DNA from: Corinectria fuckeliana
Lineage: Eukaryota > Ascomycota > Sordariomycetes > Hypocreales > Nectriaceae
NCBI GenBank assembly: GCA_019137255.1
Contig: WPDH01000082.1
Coordinates: 62,001 to 126,000, forward strand
Reading direction: 5' to 3'
DNA length: 64,000 nt
A program made the position numbers and the translations under genes. Each line of letters starts with the position of its first letter. Positions within the stretch are counted from its first letter, which is position 1. A model generated the notes under the pieces. That model worked only from the letters and a program-made list of their open reading frames with translations. It did not search any database and had not been told where the DNA came from. Below are positions 44,068 to 55,100 of this stretch, in pieces.

Positions 44068-44885
44068 TCATGCGGATCGAGGCGCCAGAGCGATGCAGGA
44101 GAAGCGCAGGTCGCCAGACTCGGCCCGCTGAAGTTCGATCAGTCGCTTCACCCCCAGCTGCAAAGCCTTCTCACTCAAGGCATCTTCGTCATCAGTCAGA
44201 GCCCCCCTGCAGATTGGTCCTTTCCTCGCACCCTCCAGCTCCCACAAGTGGCCGTCCTTGGCCTTGACGAAAGCCACGAAATGGTTGCCTATTTTCTCCA
44301 TCTCTCCGATATCCGGCGGGGCTGTGTCGCCTTTCTGTGAAGATGCTTGGCTGGCCTGGTAAATCTCCTCAGAGTTGGACAGAAGACTTGCACGCTCCTC
44401 CCGATGGAGGGGGATCGCTTCGTCACGAAACTTGGCGAGAATACTACCTGGTGCGAGCCTCTCCGCAGGAACACTGTTGAAGACACAATGAAGAAACCCG
44501 ATGAGGCCACAGCCGTGGATGATGGTTTGGCGGAACCACACAACAGGCTCATCCGGGCCGGCACCGTCGTACCACTCCCTCTGCTCGTCCTCGGCGATTC
44601 GTTCGTGTTTCCAGGCATCCGTCGCTGGAATTATAGTCAGCAGGGCGTGAACGGGACGCGGGACCATGGCTAAGAGGCTCGGGTCATCTAGGGAGTAGAC
44701 GTCGTGGAAGGCGAGATCCGGGGACAGTCCTAGTCGCTGCGCGAGGTCGTTCATGACATCTGGGTTGTTTTCTAGTGCGGAGAGTCAGTTGACCGAGGGA
44801 GGGTGCATCACCCACAGGAAGACCTACCAAGCATGGTGAATATCTTGGACAAATTGCCTGAAGATTTGTGGATTGCCTGCGCCAT
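44068..44885 (-). CDS. Ubiquitin C-terminal hydrolase, UCH family (Yuh1/UCHL3-like)
   Basis: Two exons, 44885-44828 and 44771-44068, give 253 residues. The intron (56 nt, GTAGGT donor, CTAG acceptor) splits the conserved LENNPDVMN at the N-terminus. The peptidase C12 triad region is present: oxyanion Gln101 and nucleophile Cys107 in RQTIIHGCGLIGFLHCVFN, and His183 in GNHFVAFV. The third triad position is Glu199 (LWELEGARKGP) where human and yeast enzymes have Asp (ELDG). The enzyme releases small adducts and processes ubiquitin or NEDD8 precursors in cytosol and nucleus. Length is usual for the family. I infer that it is active, since Glu can replace Asp in this role, but this is not proven. 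Confidence 0.9.
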
Positions 44886-45371
44886 GGCTACGCTCCTTTC
44901 GTAGTAGAGTGAATGTAGATGGTGAAGTTGAGCTCTGAGTAACTTCTTGCGCAAGGTGGTTGAGTTCTAGAATAAAGAGCCGGTGCAGAGGACGCGGGTG
45001 CGAGGGTACAAGGAAACATGAGGTGGGCTTGTGATGTTTGGATGAATGTACAATGGAAAAGAAGTCATGTCACCGCATCGCTATTTGGAGGTGCACCTGA
45101 AATGACGTGTGGCTGGTGTGCCTAAAACCTAAGGTGCCTAGATAATTACCAGGCGCCATGGGTTACGGCTCGTCGTATCTCACGCAGCAGTTGCTTCACA
45201 CGGGCGACATCCTTACCATTCAACTTCTTAAAATTTGTTCCTTAAATATGCAACAAAGCATCCTCCAGATGCCATAGAGTACAAACAGCCCCAAAAGCTC
45301 TCCTGTACATATGCAATTCGGCCTGCGTCCTGCGATACCTGTGAGGTTGCCCACCAAAACATGCAAATCCA
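44886..45371. other. UCH promoter and Mpv17 3' flank
   Basis: No gene seen. Confidence 0.5.
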
Positions 45372-46161
45372 TCACACTCGTTCGGCAACAATGCTCATGT
45401 AAATGCCCCAGAGAAGACCGATAAAGCTCAAAAACACAATCCGACGGTGGACAGGGATAAAGCTGAAGCTAACGATGGAAGCAAGCGGCCAGATCTTGTA
45501 ACCCGCGACGATAATAGGGATAGTTTCCTGCTGAGAATGAGTGGCGCCCATGAAAGACTTGGAGAGCGGGACTGACCGTCATGATGTTATTCCAGATCTG
45601 GGAGATGCCCTGGCCCTTGAAAATGCCCATGAGGACGAGGAAGGCCACCGTGTTCATGATGGCTCCAGCCGTGATGCAATCAATGAACCACTTGGTCAGT
45701 GTGTTCTTGATGCTCAACTTGGGCTCCGAGGTCCCCGGGAGCTGGGGGAAACCGTCTTTTAGCTCGGGCGCATCGTCATGGGGCCTCATCTCAATGTCCC
45801 CAAGACGCTCAATCGTGGGCGGGTAGGCAGGAAACGAACGCTCAAGATACTGCTGCCAGTGGTAGTTAGGAGGAGCAGTAAGCAATGTGAGGGTCACGAA
45901 GCGCAGCAGCTGGAGAATGTCCAAAGCCACAGGGCGCTGTTTCGGGGCGACGACAGTTAGCAACCAGACTAGGTCTCAGGGGACACAACGACACGGAAGA
46001 GTGCATCATCGTGGTATTCGGAGCATCTCATTCTTAAGAGGGCATCCGAGTGGAGCAATCCTGACCTTTTCCTGGCGCGTAACGATGACTTGGGCAAAGA
46101 GGTTGGAGGCTGTCGACAGAGCCGCGGCCTGAAGCGTGGCACTAACAATGGGAGACGGCAT
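45372..46161 (-). CDS. Mpv17/PMP22-family membrane protein
   Basis: Three exons, 46161-46066, 45936-45577 and 45527-45372, give 203 residues. The family order is kept: LQAAALSTASNLFAQVI, RPVALDILQLLRFVTLTLLT, KWFIDCITAGAIMNTVAFLVLMG, then ETIPIIVAGYKIWPLASIVSFSFIPV, which is the Mpv17 signature block, and LSFIGLLWGIYMSIVAERV at the end. Four membrane segments are visible. Members form channels in the inner mitochondrial or peroxisomal membrane. The order N-xx-A-Q-V near the start and the WP motif favour the peroxisomal/mitochondrial fungal clade, but location cannot be decided. The first intron is 129 nt, long for this window. Confidence 0.92.
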
Positions 46162-47386
46162 GTTGGCGGTTAACGAGCGTGGGCGTGGAACGCGGTGGCC
46201 GATTGATGGCCGTAGTCTTGAAATCTCATGGGGCGAGTTGGCAACTTCGTATCGGAGGAGGCTGATAGCACGTGTTACAACGTGTGCAGGCCGGGATAAG
46301 TAAAGATCCGCAATCCTAGCTGCTGACTGAGACTTTAAGACAAGCATCGAGGTCTACAAAAACTACAATCCACATTTGATCCCTGAGATATCCTCTCTTC
46401 TGGGGGGTAGCTTCTCAACGGCGCCAAGTCGTGTAACTGCCGTCGCTACAGCCTTAAATACATTTGCTCCGCTACCCACCTTGCTTCAGGACCACTAACA
46501 AGACCAAACCATTAAGAGTTGAACTGACAACCAACCCCTGTCTACGGTCGCACCGTAACTTAACTTCGCCAAAAGTGCAACAATCCAAATCCCGGGTCTT
46601 CGATTTCCTAAATGGCTAATCGTACACATTGCCATAAGGGACTAACAATAGACTGAATATATCAGTAAGTCAGTCAATTAGTCAACTAGCTGGCTAACAA
46701 GTAAGTCGGTCGGTCGGTCGCATCGGCTATACTATAGCTCTCGTTCGCCAACGCGAACGAAGTATGGAGGTGTATCGTGAGTGTGGTATGAGGTCCAATA
46801 CAATAATAAATTCCTGGCCCAACGTAACCACGTCCTATTGCATATAAACCGCACCTGCGTAGCAAAATTTGTTTGTGCCCTTAGCAATACTTACTACGTT
46901 GGTTCTTCCAGAACGCAACAAAATCGCACATTAGTTAGCTACCCTTACTGCACGTACTTCGTACTTTAAGCCCGGTACAAGATGAGACCTCCGAGTTGTT
47001 AACGCCATTGCTGTATTGCGCCTCGTCGTTATCTTATCGTCGTTTTGATTCGGCCGACTACGACAGAGGAGCTCAAATAGCGCCATCGAGCTCCTCAATT
47101 ACTCCATGATGTTGAGGTGCAGTGCCGTGCCCCGCGATTGGGTGGCCGGGCCTAAATCTAGATGATGCCATCGGGCTTGCGCACCCGATTGAGGAGTAAA
47201 CTGACGACAGGCTCGTCGATTAATAATGCCGCCTCCCCTCCGCCATCTATATCTATAGCACTGTCGACGGTGCCGACTTTTCAAGGAGCTTGGAACACTG
47301 CACCTTGAAGCGAGTTGCAGAATAAGAATAAATCACTGTTCCTGCCTTCAACCCGGTTATCAGATTGCACATACCAAGACAACAAA
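46162..47386. other. Gene-free 1.2 kb divergent promoter region
   Basis: Between divergent Mpv17 and GST genes. It contains an AGTCAGTC/GGTCGGTC tetramer tract at about 46660-46720. No gene seen. Confidence 0.45.
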
Positions 47387-48205
47387 ATGGGTGCTCAAGC
47401 TGAACGTGACATCATTCTCTACACCAACCACCGGTGCCCATGTAAGTTGCAATCCGGTCCGAACCAAGATGTGCCTCTCATCAGTGCCGGCAGGGGCTCA
47501 TCGAGCACACATCGTTCTCGCCGAACTAGGCATCCCATTCCGGGAAGAGATCATTGATCTAGACGTCCCCAGAACCCCGGAATATCTGAAGGTGAACCCG
47601 CGGGGTCTGGTTCCAACTCTGTCGTACAACGGAGAGATCATCACCGAGTCTGCGATCGTCGCTCAGTTCCTGGCCGACAGCTACCCTTCGCACCTACTCC
47701 CTTCAACGGTCGATGCGAAAGGCCCTCTCGTTCGGGCAAGAATCGCCTTCTTCGTTGACACTTGGTTCTCCAAGGCCCAACCTCACTACCAGAAGATCAT
47801 CTTCGCCAAGACCGAAAGCGAGGCGAAAGACACGGCCGAAGCCATCGTCGCTGCAATTGCGAAGGAGGTGGAACCGCTGCTGGCTGGCGCTACCCCCTTC
47901 TTCGGAGGCCACCAGAAGATCACCTTGGCCGAGGTACGTTGACCTGACTTTGGTTCGCCTCGCTATGATTCTAGAAACATTGACTGTATTCCAAGGTCCT
48001 CACTGGCCCATTCGTTCTTCGACTCTTCAGCTTCTCTAAGCGAGGACTCCTCCCAGCCAGCATCCCTGAGCAACTCCGTGAGGCTGCGCCACAGTTCTAC
48101 CAGTGGGCGCAGGAGGTCATCCAGCATCCAGCTGTAGTTCTCATCTACAACGAAGACAACGTGGTGGAGGTCACTCAGCGTAAAGTGCTCCAGCTAAGGG
48201 GTTAG
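47387..48205 (+). CDS. Glutathione S-transferase, Cys-type (omega-like)
   Basis: Three exons, 47387-47441, 47494-47933 and 47996-48205, give 234 residues. The N-terminal thioredoxin-like domain has NHRCPWAHRAHIVLAELGI, where Cys17 is the likely catalytic residue of omega/GTO-type enzymes rather than Tyr or Ser. The cis-Pro loop NPRGLVPTL and the ES(A) glutathione-binding pair in IITESAIVAQFL follow. The helical C-terminal domain runs from about residue 95. Intron 1 splits the codon for Trp in CPWAHR; the acceptor is the second CAG, because the first would break frame. Such enzymes conjugate glutathione or carry out thiol transfer during oxidative or xenobiotic stress in the cytosol. Confidence 0.92.
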
Positions 48206-48809
48206 AAGGGCTGAGGTACGGATGCGTCATCTGCGAGGCTATTTAGCCTACATTGATGTCAATGAGGAGAGCTCGGAATGAGTTACCTTATCTATAATCC
48301 ATATTTTGGTCCTAGTTAGCCTATTTACGACTGGAATGAAAGGAAATTATATTGTGTACTACGCCTTTGGCTAATTCGTTGATTGGATCCTACATAACCT
48401 CGACCTATGTTAACACGAGCTCTAATAATTCTATGGAAGGCACATTGAAAAAAAGGCAATAACATAGAGTTGAAGACATTGCAATTTTAGTTAATCTCAG
48501 TCAGTACAATGCATTCTAGCAAGAGGCAAATTATAGCCCTGTCAGGGTAAGGGTTCTAACTCAGTGAACTCGGTGAGCAGAGGGGAGCGAGGGTGAGCGC
48601 CGGATGATTAGATATCTCATTTTACGTCACGGTAGAGATGGTTGACTATTCGCAAAATACGGGACGCAAGACCACACTTAGATTATACTTGATGGAAAGT
48701 ATCAGTAACCCAGACTGCTTCCTCGACTGCTAGAATGTCCACATATAGACCTATGTTAGTGACATTAACTGAACCCGGAAATTAGTTCGACCTTTCAAGC
48801 ATTAGCTTA
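48206..48809. other. Gene-free spacer
   Basis: GST 3' flank and unassigned sequence. No gene seen. Confidence 0.45.
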
Positions 48810-49075
48810 TGAGTTGTGCTATTCGGGCTGTAAACTCACACTTCTTACCTATAGTTCGCTTTATTACAGTCCTGATTCCCTAATGCTTTACTTAATACTC
48901 TAACTCCCTGACGCCTAAACTCGATAACGCTCTAATACCCCAATACCTTAATGCCCTAATTGCTCTATCGTTATAAATAGCAAGACTATCTAAGGAGAGT
49001 AAAAACCCAAACAAGCATGTAGCATGTGGTATACAGCCCGACTAGAAACATCATACAGCCCGGATAACACAACTC
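48810..49075. mobile_element. MITE copy 2, 266 bp
   Basis: Left TGAGTTGTGCTATTCGGG (continuing CTGTAAACTCACACTTCTTA) matches copy 1 over about 38 bp. The right end TACAGCCCGGATAACACAAC is its inverted counterpart. The interior shares the CTAATACCTTAATGCC words and the AAGGAGAGTAAA motif. No coding capacity. Confidence 0.8.
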
Positions 49076-50568
49076 TAGTTTATTAGACAACATCCCTTGA
49101 TCCATCTTCTTGAAGGCAAGCGTGTTCGCTGTCACTAGCAAGGGATTAAATGCCATCTTTTCAGCGCGTCTCCTCGGCTGCAGGGTGGGCGCAGCACAAT
49201 TTTGACGTATATAATTAAGTACCATGACGAAGCTTGTTAAAAGCAAATGGCCAGTTACGATTAGTCATGAGATGTGGAAACGAGAAAACGGAGCATGCAG
49301 TCAGATACTGCGAGTAGAATCCTCCGACTTGGTACGGGGTTTCACGTTCCATCCTCGTCACGCCTATAGCGGCATGTACTACGTAATAGGCCAAGCCCTC
49401 GGCTGTCAGGCTCTGCCATCCCATTTCTTCAGCTTTGACTGATGACGACGACGGGAATCTCGGGTGGGCACTGCAGCTTGACCTTGTTGTCGCCCACTTC
49501 GCCAAGCCTCCGAGGGAGCACCGGACGACGCGGCTGAACTCCAGCTTCGATCCACAAGAGGTACTTACTCATAAACTGGAGCAACTCGAACAAGCGATAT
49601 TCGGAGATTTCTCGCAAGTCGGAACTGAACTGTATGTACAGCGTGCAAGGGAGGATTAAGAAGTGAGGAGATGCGCCGCGCCTTCGTCCTTTAGAGAGCT
49701 GATTAACTTGGCAAATAAAGTATCACGGCTTCCAACGCATCGTAGCAGGACGGAAGAAGTGTGAAACAAGGCTACTTACAAGTCTGAGGTGGAAGTTAAA
49801 AATGATATTCCTCTACTGATTGATTGTGATCACGGCCGCACTGATCAGCATCATCACCAACGAGTGGGACGTCCCACTCCTTCATGCGGAGCAGCTCGAA
49901 TCATCAAGGATGGCGTGGGGGCTTTTAAACGCAGCGGCCCGATCGCGATGACTTCGCTCCGCCCAGAAAGCGATCCAGGATTCAGGGCCATGTCACGAAG
50001 GATTCAAAGCCAAGCTCGGGAAGGATCCCACAGACTCTCTATTCTTTTCGCAGGCTGGCAGGGTCCCACTCTTGGGGCTGAAGCAAGGGTCCTTTATACT
50101 ATGCTTCACCATTTGACAAGCGGGATCGACCTCCGCAGCCACCCCGGAACTCTCTCCCGTGCCCTCCCGCGTGGGCCTTTCCTCGGGCTAATGATCGTCG
50201 TATAGAGGAAGGATTCCGTGACCCAATGTTTACATGCGCTTCGAGGAATTCCTGCCAAGACTCTGAGCAGTGCTGTTGGACCGGAGAGGGCCGCATGGCT
50301 AGCAGGCCGTCGAGTGATGAGGCGGAGAAGCGCTCCTTCGGAATCCTCGAGATATGCGAGTTACTGGATTCGGATCATCGTCGTCGGGTAGTCGCCAGCT
50401 ATCAATGTCGCCGCCGGTATGATCGTTGGCAACTTCGGTCTTGACGTAGGTATATAATGCAGCAGTCGCAGCGACCATGGAAACTCCTGATACCTTCTCT
50501 TCAGCCTCTCAACAGCTACGCCAAAGCACCATCTCCTCTTTCCATCTCTCCCTAAGGCCATCTTCACT
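49076..50568. other. Gene-free 1.5 kb
   Basis: Short minus-strand frames at 49215-49617 (for example GDNKVKLQCPPEIPVVVIS) look slightly coding-like but cannot be joined and match nothing I know; they may be a relic. The right end is the promoter of the secreted-protein gene. Confidence 0.35.
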
Positions 50569-51564
50569 ATGCTTGTGAACGTTGCCCTCGCCCTGGCGCT
50601 GGCCGGCGGTGCCCTCGCCGCGCCTCGAGCCGCCCTGACACCCTCTCGGAGCTCCCAGGAGCTGCGTGCCATCTGGAGCTTCAGCAAGGACAGCTCCAGC
50701 ACCTCAGTGGCGGCGTACAGCGCCGACAAGTCCGTGTACTACGGCGAGGCCGACGGGAGCCAGCTCAGCACCGGCAGCTTCGCCCACTACCCCATCGCCT
50801 TTGACGTCGACGACGTCGGCTCCGGCAGGGTCACGTTCGGCAACGCGACCTACCTGATCCGGTCCAAGCGGGAACACTCCGGCGGTGCCATCTGCCACCG
50901 CAAGTTCAACCACAACGAGGCCGAGGTCGACTGCTGGCTCCCCGGCCCCTCGGGCTTCGAGCCCGAGCCCGTCCATCGCGACGCTGATAAACGCCAGCTG
51001 GTCGGCGTGATTCCGTGCCAGCCCATGGCCTCGACCTACATGGTCGGCGACGGAGACCCCCACCAGAACTACTACAACAAGCAGATCAGCGTAAGTGTGA
51101 AGCGAACATGCGTAGATACACCCGGAAGGCTTTGGGACAGATGGCTTACGGGGTCTTAGGAAACCATCAACTGCGGTGCTGCCCCCTCCTGCTCGGTCGG
51201 CTACGAGGAGTCCGAGTCCTTCACCATCGGCTTCTCCGTGTCGGCCGAGATAGCCGAGTGGCTGACGGGCGGCTTCGACGTGACGAAGTCCTGGGAGACG
51301 GGCAACTCGTACACGTGCTACGGCGCGACGGGCGACGAAGTGTGCGTCTGGTACAACACGGCCCATACGGCCTACACGGTCAAGAACGTCATCAGCCAGA
51401 AGCAGCCTTGCTCCAACCCCATCGAGACGATTTCGGACCCGGTCGTGATCAAGTCGCCCAACGCGGACAACCGCGGCGGAGGCTATTACTGCGTTATAGG
51501 GCCTTGCCGTGCCAAGGGCGATGCCTACTGGGACGACAGCGGCCCTGCTGGCGGTCCTCAGTAG
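50569..51564 (+). CDS. Secreted Cys-containing protein with pro-region
   Basis: Two exons, 50569-51090 and 51160-51564, give 308 residues. A signal peptide spans 1-18 (VALALALAGGALAA). Residues 19-140 form a pro-like domain with three Cys, ending at a Kex2-type Lys-Arg at 141-142 (DADKRQLVG). The putative mature part has seven or more Cys and the blocks CGAAPSCSVGYEESESFTIG, GGFDVTKSWETGNSYTCYG and VCVWYNTAHTAYTVKN. Ser/Thr-rich beta-strand pattern of this sort is seen in fungal secreted proteins of unknown role; some resemble pore-forming or lectin folds, but I have no firm family. The intron has a GTAAGT donor. There is a single KR site, so it is not a repeat-peptide precursor. Confidence 0.8.
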
Positions 51565-52357
51565 ATGGAGCTTACTATGCTCTATGCTGCATAGTTGAAA
51601 GGCTAGGTTGAGATTGGTCAGAGTCATTGATGGCATTTCTCGGGTATGCATTAGCTTGATACTTCATTGAGCACTTCCTCGTGCATGATTACGTTCCTCT
51701 ATTTTCGAGTGCATTTACTTGGGCATGTTTCTCTCTCATAGCAGGGTTGTTTAGTCTTGGCCAGTTCATGCTTTCGTGAGAAGCAATGAACCGAGGAGAA
51801 TACCTAGTAGGCGAATTGTCTCAATTTAACGAATCCATATGAAAGGGAGAGAGGAGAGAAAATACAACCTGTAAGCTAAGATATCCGAGAAGCTTGATCG
51901 GGCTCTATATAAGATGGATCTATCATATGAAAGAAGGGCAAGAAAAGTCGGTTCACAGCCTGAATAGAGATACAGTATAGTCTGAATACCTCCACCTTTA
52001 TTTCCACCCTACACTCGATTTGTCGGAGCGTTAGCTGCCCCGGCAGTCGTCCTCCCGACGCCGGCGATGGCGTGATATAGCACAATACACACTCCATCAC
52101 TGTATCGCGGCCGGAACTCCACCCTCGGGCCTCACTTTACTGGCTGCCGTTGCCCCGGCGGGCCTCGTCCCCAAGCTTCAGCAGGCCGTGTACATGGGAG
52201 GCTTCTCGTTCTTCCTGGTCCTCTTTTCCCTTCCCGTTCAACGTCAACTTTTCTTGCTGTCTCAAGCGACCGGGCGGCGATTTCACCCATCTGGCGGACT
52301 CGTACAGGTGCAATTGGGCCCCCGTTTCCACTTTCCAACTCAGTTAGTCCGGCTTCC
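51565..52357. other. Gene-free spacer
   Basis: 3' flank of the secreted-protein gene and promoter of the monooxygenase. No gene seen. Confidence 0.45.
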
Positions 52358-53939
52358 ATGATGCCGGCCAAGCGGGTCGCAGTAATCGGGGCTGGTCCGG
52401 CCGGTGCCATTGCCATCGACGCACTCGCGCAGGAAAAGGCATTCGATCTGATCCGGGTCTTTGAGCGGCGCGAGGCGGCCGGAGGATGCTGGTAGAGTTG
52501 CGCCCAACTCCCTCGGCTACGAATGGGAGCGAGTGACTGAGACCGACTGACTGACTCCCCCCCCTAGGATCGGCGACTCGGCCAAGCCGCCGACGCTCTC
52601 CGATTTTGCGCGCCTGGCCGACCGCTCCGCCGATGTTCCTCTGCCCGTGCCGGACCAGCTGCCGGCGCTCGTGCCCAAGTCGGACCAGCCGCGCTTCGCC
52701 GAGTCGTCCATCTACCCCTACCTGGAGACCAACGTCGACAGCGCGGCCATGGAGTTCAGCCAGGAGCCGATCCCCGAGGCGCGCAGCGAGTGGTCCGTCG
52801 GCAAGCATGGCCCCGACACGCCGTTCCGCACGTGGCAGGTCATCCGGGCTTACGTCGAGAGCCTGGTGCAGCGGAACGGCTACGAGGACCTCGTCTCGTA
52901 CGGCACGTGCGTGGAGCTCGTCGAGAAGGTCGGCGCCGAGTGGAAGGTGACGCTGCGGAAGGAAGGCAAGGAGAAGGACTACTGGTGGGTCGAGTGGTTC
53001 GATGCCGTGGTTGTCGCCAGCGGACACTACTGGGTGCCGTACATCCCGGCGATAGAGGGCCTGGAGCAGTTTGAGAAGTCCCGGCCAGGGAGTGTGCTGC
53101 ACAGCAAACACTATAGAGGGAGGGACCAGCTGAAGAACAAGGTGAGCCAAGAGACACAGCTGGCAAGGGTCGTCGGACAAGGAACGCTAACGCGGAGGTG
53201 GTAGCGCGTCGTCGTCGTCGGAGCCTCCGTCTCGGCAGCAGACATCGCCGTCGACCTCATCGACACGGCCAAGTCACCCATCCACGCCATCGTGCTGGGC
53301 CACACGCCCAACGGCTACTTCGGCGACGAGGCCTTCAACCACCCGCGGATCGCAAAGCACCCGTCGATGGCGCGCGTCGACGGCCGGACGGTGCACCTCG
53401 CCGACGGCACCGCCATCGCCGACGTGGACCACGTCGTCTTCGGCACCGGCTACTCCTGGACGCTGCCGTTCCTGCCGGCGGTGCCGGTGCGCAACAACCG
53501 CGTGCCGGGCCTCTTCCAGCACGTCGTGTGGCGGCCAGACCCGACGCTGCTGTTCGTCGGGGCCGTCGGGGCCGGCCTCACCTTCAAGATCTTCGAGTGG
53601 CAGGCCGTGTACGCGGCGCGGCTGCTCGCGGGCCGCGCGGCGCCGCCGCCCGCCGAGGAGATGCGGGACTGGGAGGCCCGGCGCGTCGCCACGCACGGCG
53701 ACGGCGGCCGGTTCACCGTCGTGTACCCGGACTTTGAGGACTACTTCGAGGGGCTGCGCGAGCTGGCGGGGCCCGGCGAGGCGGGGCTGGGCCGGAAGCT
53801 GCCCAGGTTCAGGAGGGAGTGGTACCGCGCGTTCCTGACTGGGACGGATTTGCGCAAGGAGATGTGGCAGCGGCAAAACGAGAGTGCGAGGGCGGAGGAG
53901 GAGGCGGCCAAGTCGAGGGCGACCCAAGCGCGGTTATGA
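52358..53939 (+). CDS. Flavin-containing monooxygenase
   Basis: Three exons, 52358-52491, 52568-53141 and 53205-53939, give 480 residues. The FAD-binding Rossmann motif is GAGPAG (residues 11-16) with an acidic end of strand 2 (VFERREAAGGCW). The FMO-type segment is PGSVLHSKHYRG, and the second Rossmann site for NADPH is VVVVGASVSAADIA from 238. VVFGTGYSW is the linker motif near the C-terminal half. Class B flavin monooxygenases oxidise N or S atoms, or carry out Baeyer-Villiger reactions. The Baeyer-Villiger fingerprint FxGxxxHxxxW is not obvious here, so an N/S-oxygenase is more likely. ATG 52358 and 52361 are both possible. No biosynthetic backbone gene is nearby. Confidence 0.92.
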
Positions 53940-54395
53940 CGAGGGTTTGTCAGTGGAATTGTAGATACGGGAAGGGTAGAGAGGGTGCTTGTAGATGCAT
54001 CAGCACTGGGCGGTTCTATTCGTGGAGGGGCTACTCGACTTGGACGGGGCCTGTCTGGTTGAACAGCAGCTGTAGAAGGCCAACGCCATAGAAGATGGTA
54101 GACCGGCGTGCCTTGGATGGCAGGAATGTTCACGGATTGACTTCCGGCGTGTTAAAATGTGAGTAAATTGCCGACTGCCTCGTAAAGTGATTTCATTATC
54201 GTGCCGGTTCCATTGTACGACGCCGGTTCGTACATGATGGCCACGGCTGCTTCCCTAGCTCGAGTATGCCCAATTTCGCCGTCCTCAATGTTCACAACCC
54301 AGACTCCAATTACACCAGGCCCGTAGCTGTAAAAGAAAATGCAAAGACCCCCAAACACCCAAGCCCGCATTGAAGCAACCGTTCTCGCAGCTTAT
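53940..54395. other. Convergent intergenic region
   Basis: 3' ends of the monooxygenase and of the membrane-protein gene. No gene seen. Confidence 0.5.
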
Positions 54396-55100
54396 TCACA
54401 CCGCATCCCCGTTCCGACGCACCGAGCCCGCGCGCGACGACTCGGGCATGGCCGGCTCGTACCGTCCCAGCTCCCTCAACCAGGCGTTCATCCTCGACAC
54501 CTTGTCCTCCTCGAGGCTCCGGTGCTCGGCGGCCTCCCACTCGTCCTCGCTCAGGCTCCACAGCGTCAGGTGCTCGAGGATGGCCATGGCGGCGGTGACG
54601 ACGATGACGGTGACGGGGTTGCCCCAGTCCGACGACCAGGCGGCGTAGAAGATGAGCACGAAGGCGTCGACGGCGTCGCTCAGCAGGTTCACGGCCAGCG
54701 CGCGGCTGACCTCGCGGCGGGCGTGGGCGTCGCCGTCGAGCGCGTTGGCCACGTCGGCCGTGTGCAGCAAGCCCGCGAGCAGGATGTCGCGCACGCCCAT
54801 GAGGCTGGCGAGCATGCACGAGGCGCCATCGGGGGGCACGTCGAGCGCGTACAGCCCGAAGCGCGGGTAGACGACGAGCGAGAGGCCGCGGAAGAAGCGC
54901 ACGAGCGAGAAGGTCGAGATGGCGGCGCGCTGGATGCGGGCGGCGAGGGAGGTTTCGGGGGCTTGCAGTTGCGGCGGTAGTTGCGGCGGTAGCTGCAGCT
55001 GTAGTTGCGGGAGTAGACGTGGTGACGGCCGGTCCACGAAGGCGGTGGTGGCGGCGGTGGAGGCGATGGGGAGGAGAGGCGTCGTTTCCGTCGCGGCCAT
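54396..55100 (-). CDS. Small membrane protein, DUF4267-like by layout
   Basis: Single-exon 234-residue frame. The N-terminus has a TTPLLP motif and a Pro/Gln/Leu low-complexity stretch (residues 27-46). Three hydrophobic segments follow in about 88-178 (MLASLMGVRDILLAGLL, LLSDAVDAFVLIFYAAW, PVTVIVVTAAMAILEHLTLW). The GVRDILLxxLL plus SDAxDxF arrangement resembles small fungal DUF4267-type membrane proteins, but I am not certain. The C-terminal 50 residues are charged and probably cytosolic. Confidence 0.72.
   Translation of the reverse strand: MAATETTPLLPIASTAATTAFVDRPSPRLLPQLQLQLPPQLPPQLQAPETSLAARIQRAAISTFSLVRFFRGLSLVVYPRFGLYALDVPPDGASCMLASLMGVRDILLAGLLHTADVANALDGDAHARREVSRALAVNLLSDAVDAFVLIFYAAWSSDWGNPVTVIVVTAAMAILEHLTLWSLSEDEWEAAEHRSLEEDKVSRMNAWLRELGRYEPAMPESSRAGSVRRNGDAV

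Noticed and set aside
50569..53939. Secreted protein plus monooxygenase as a biosynthetic mini-cluster
   Set aside because: No PKS, NRPS, terpene synthase, UstYa-type or DMATS gene nearby, and only one Kex2 site in the secreted protein.
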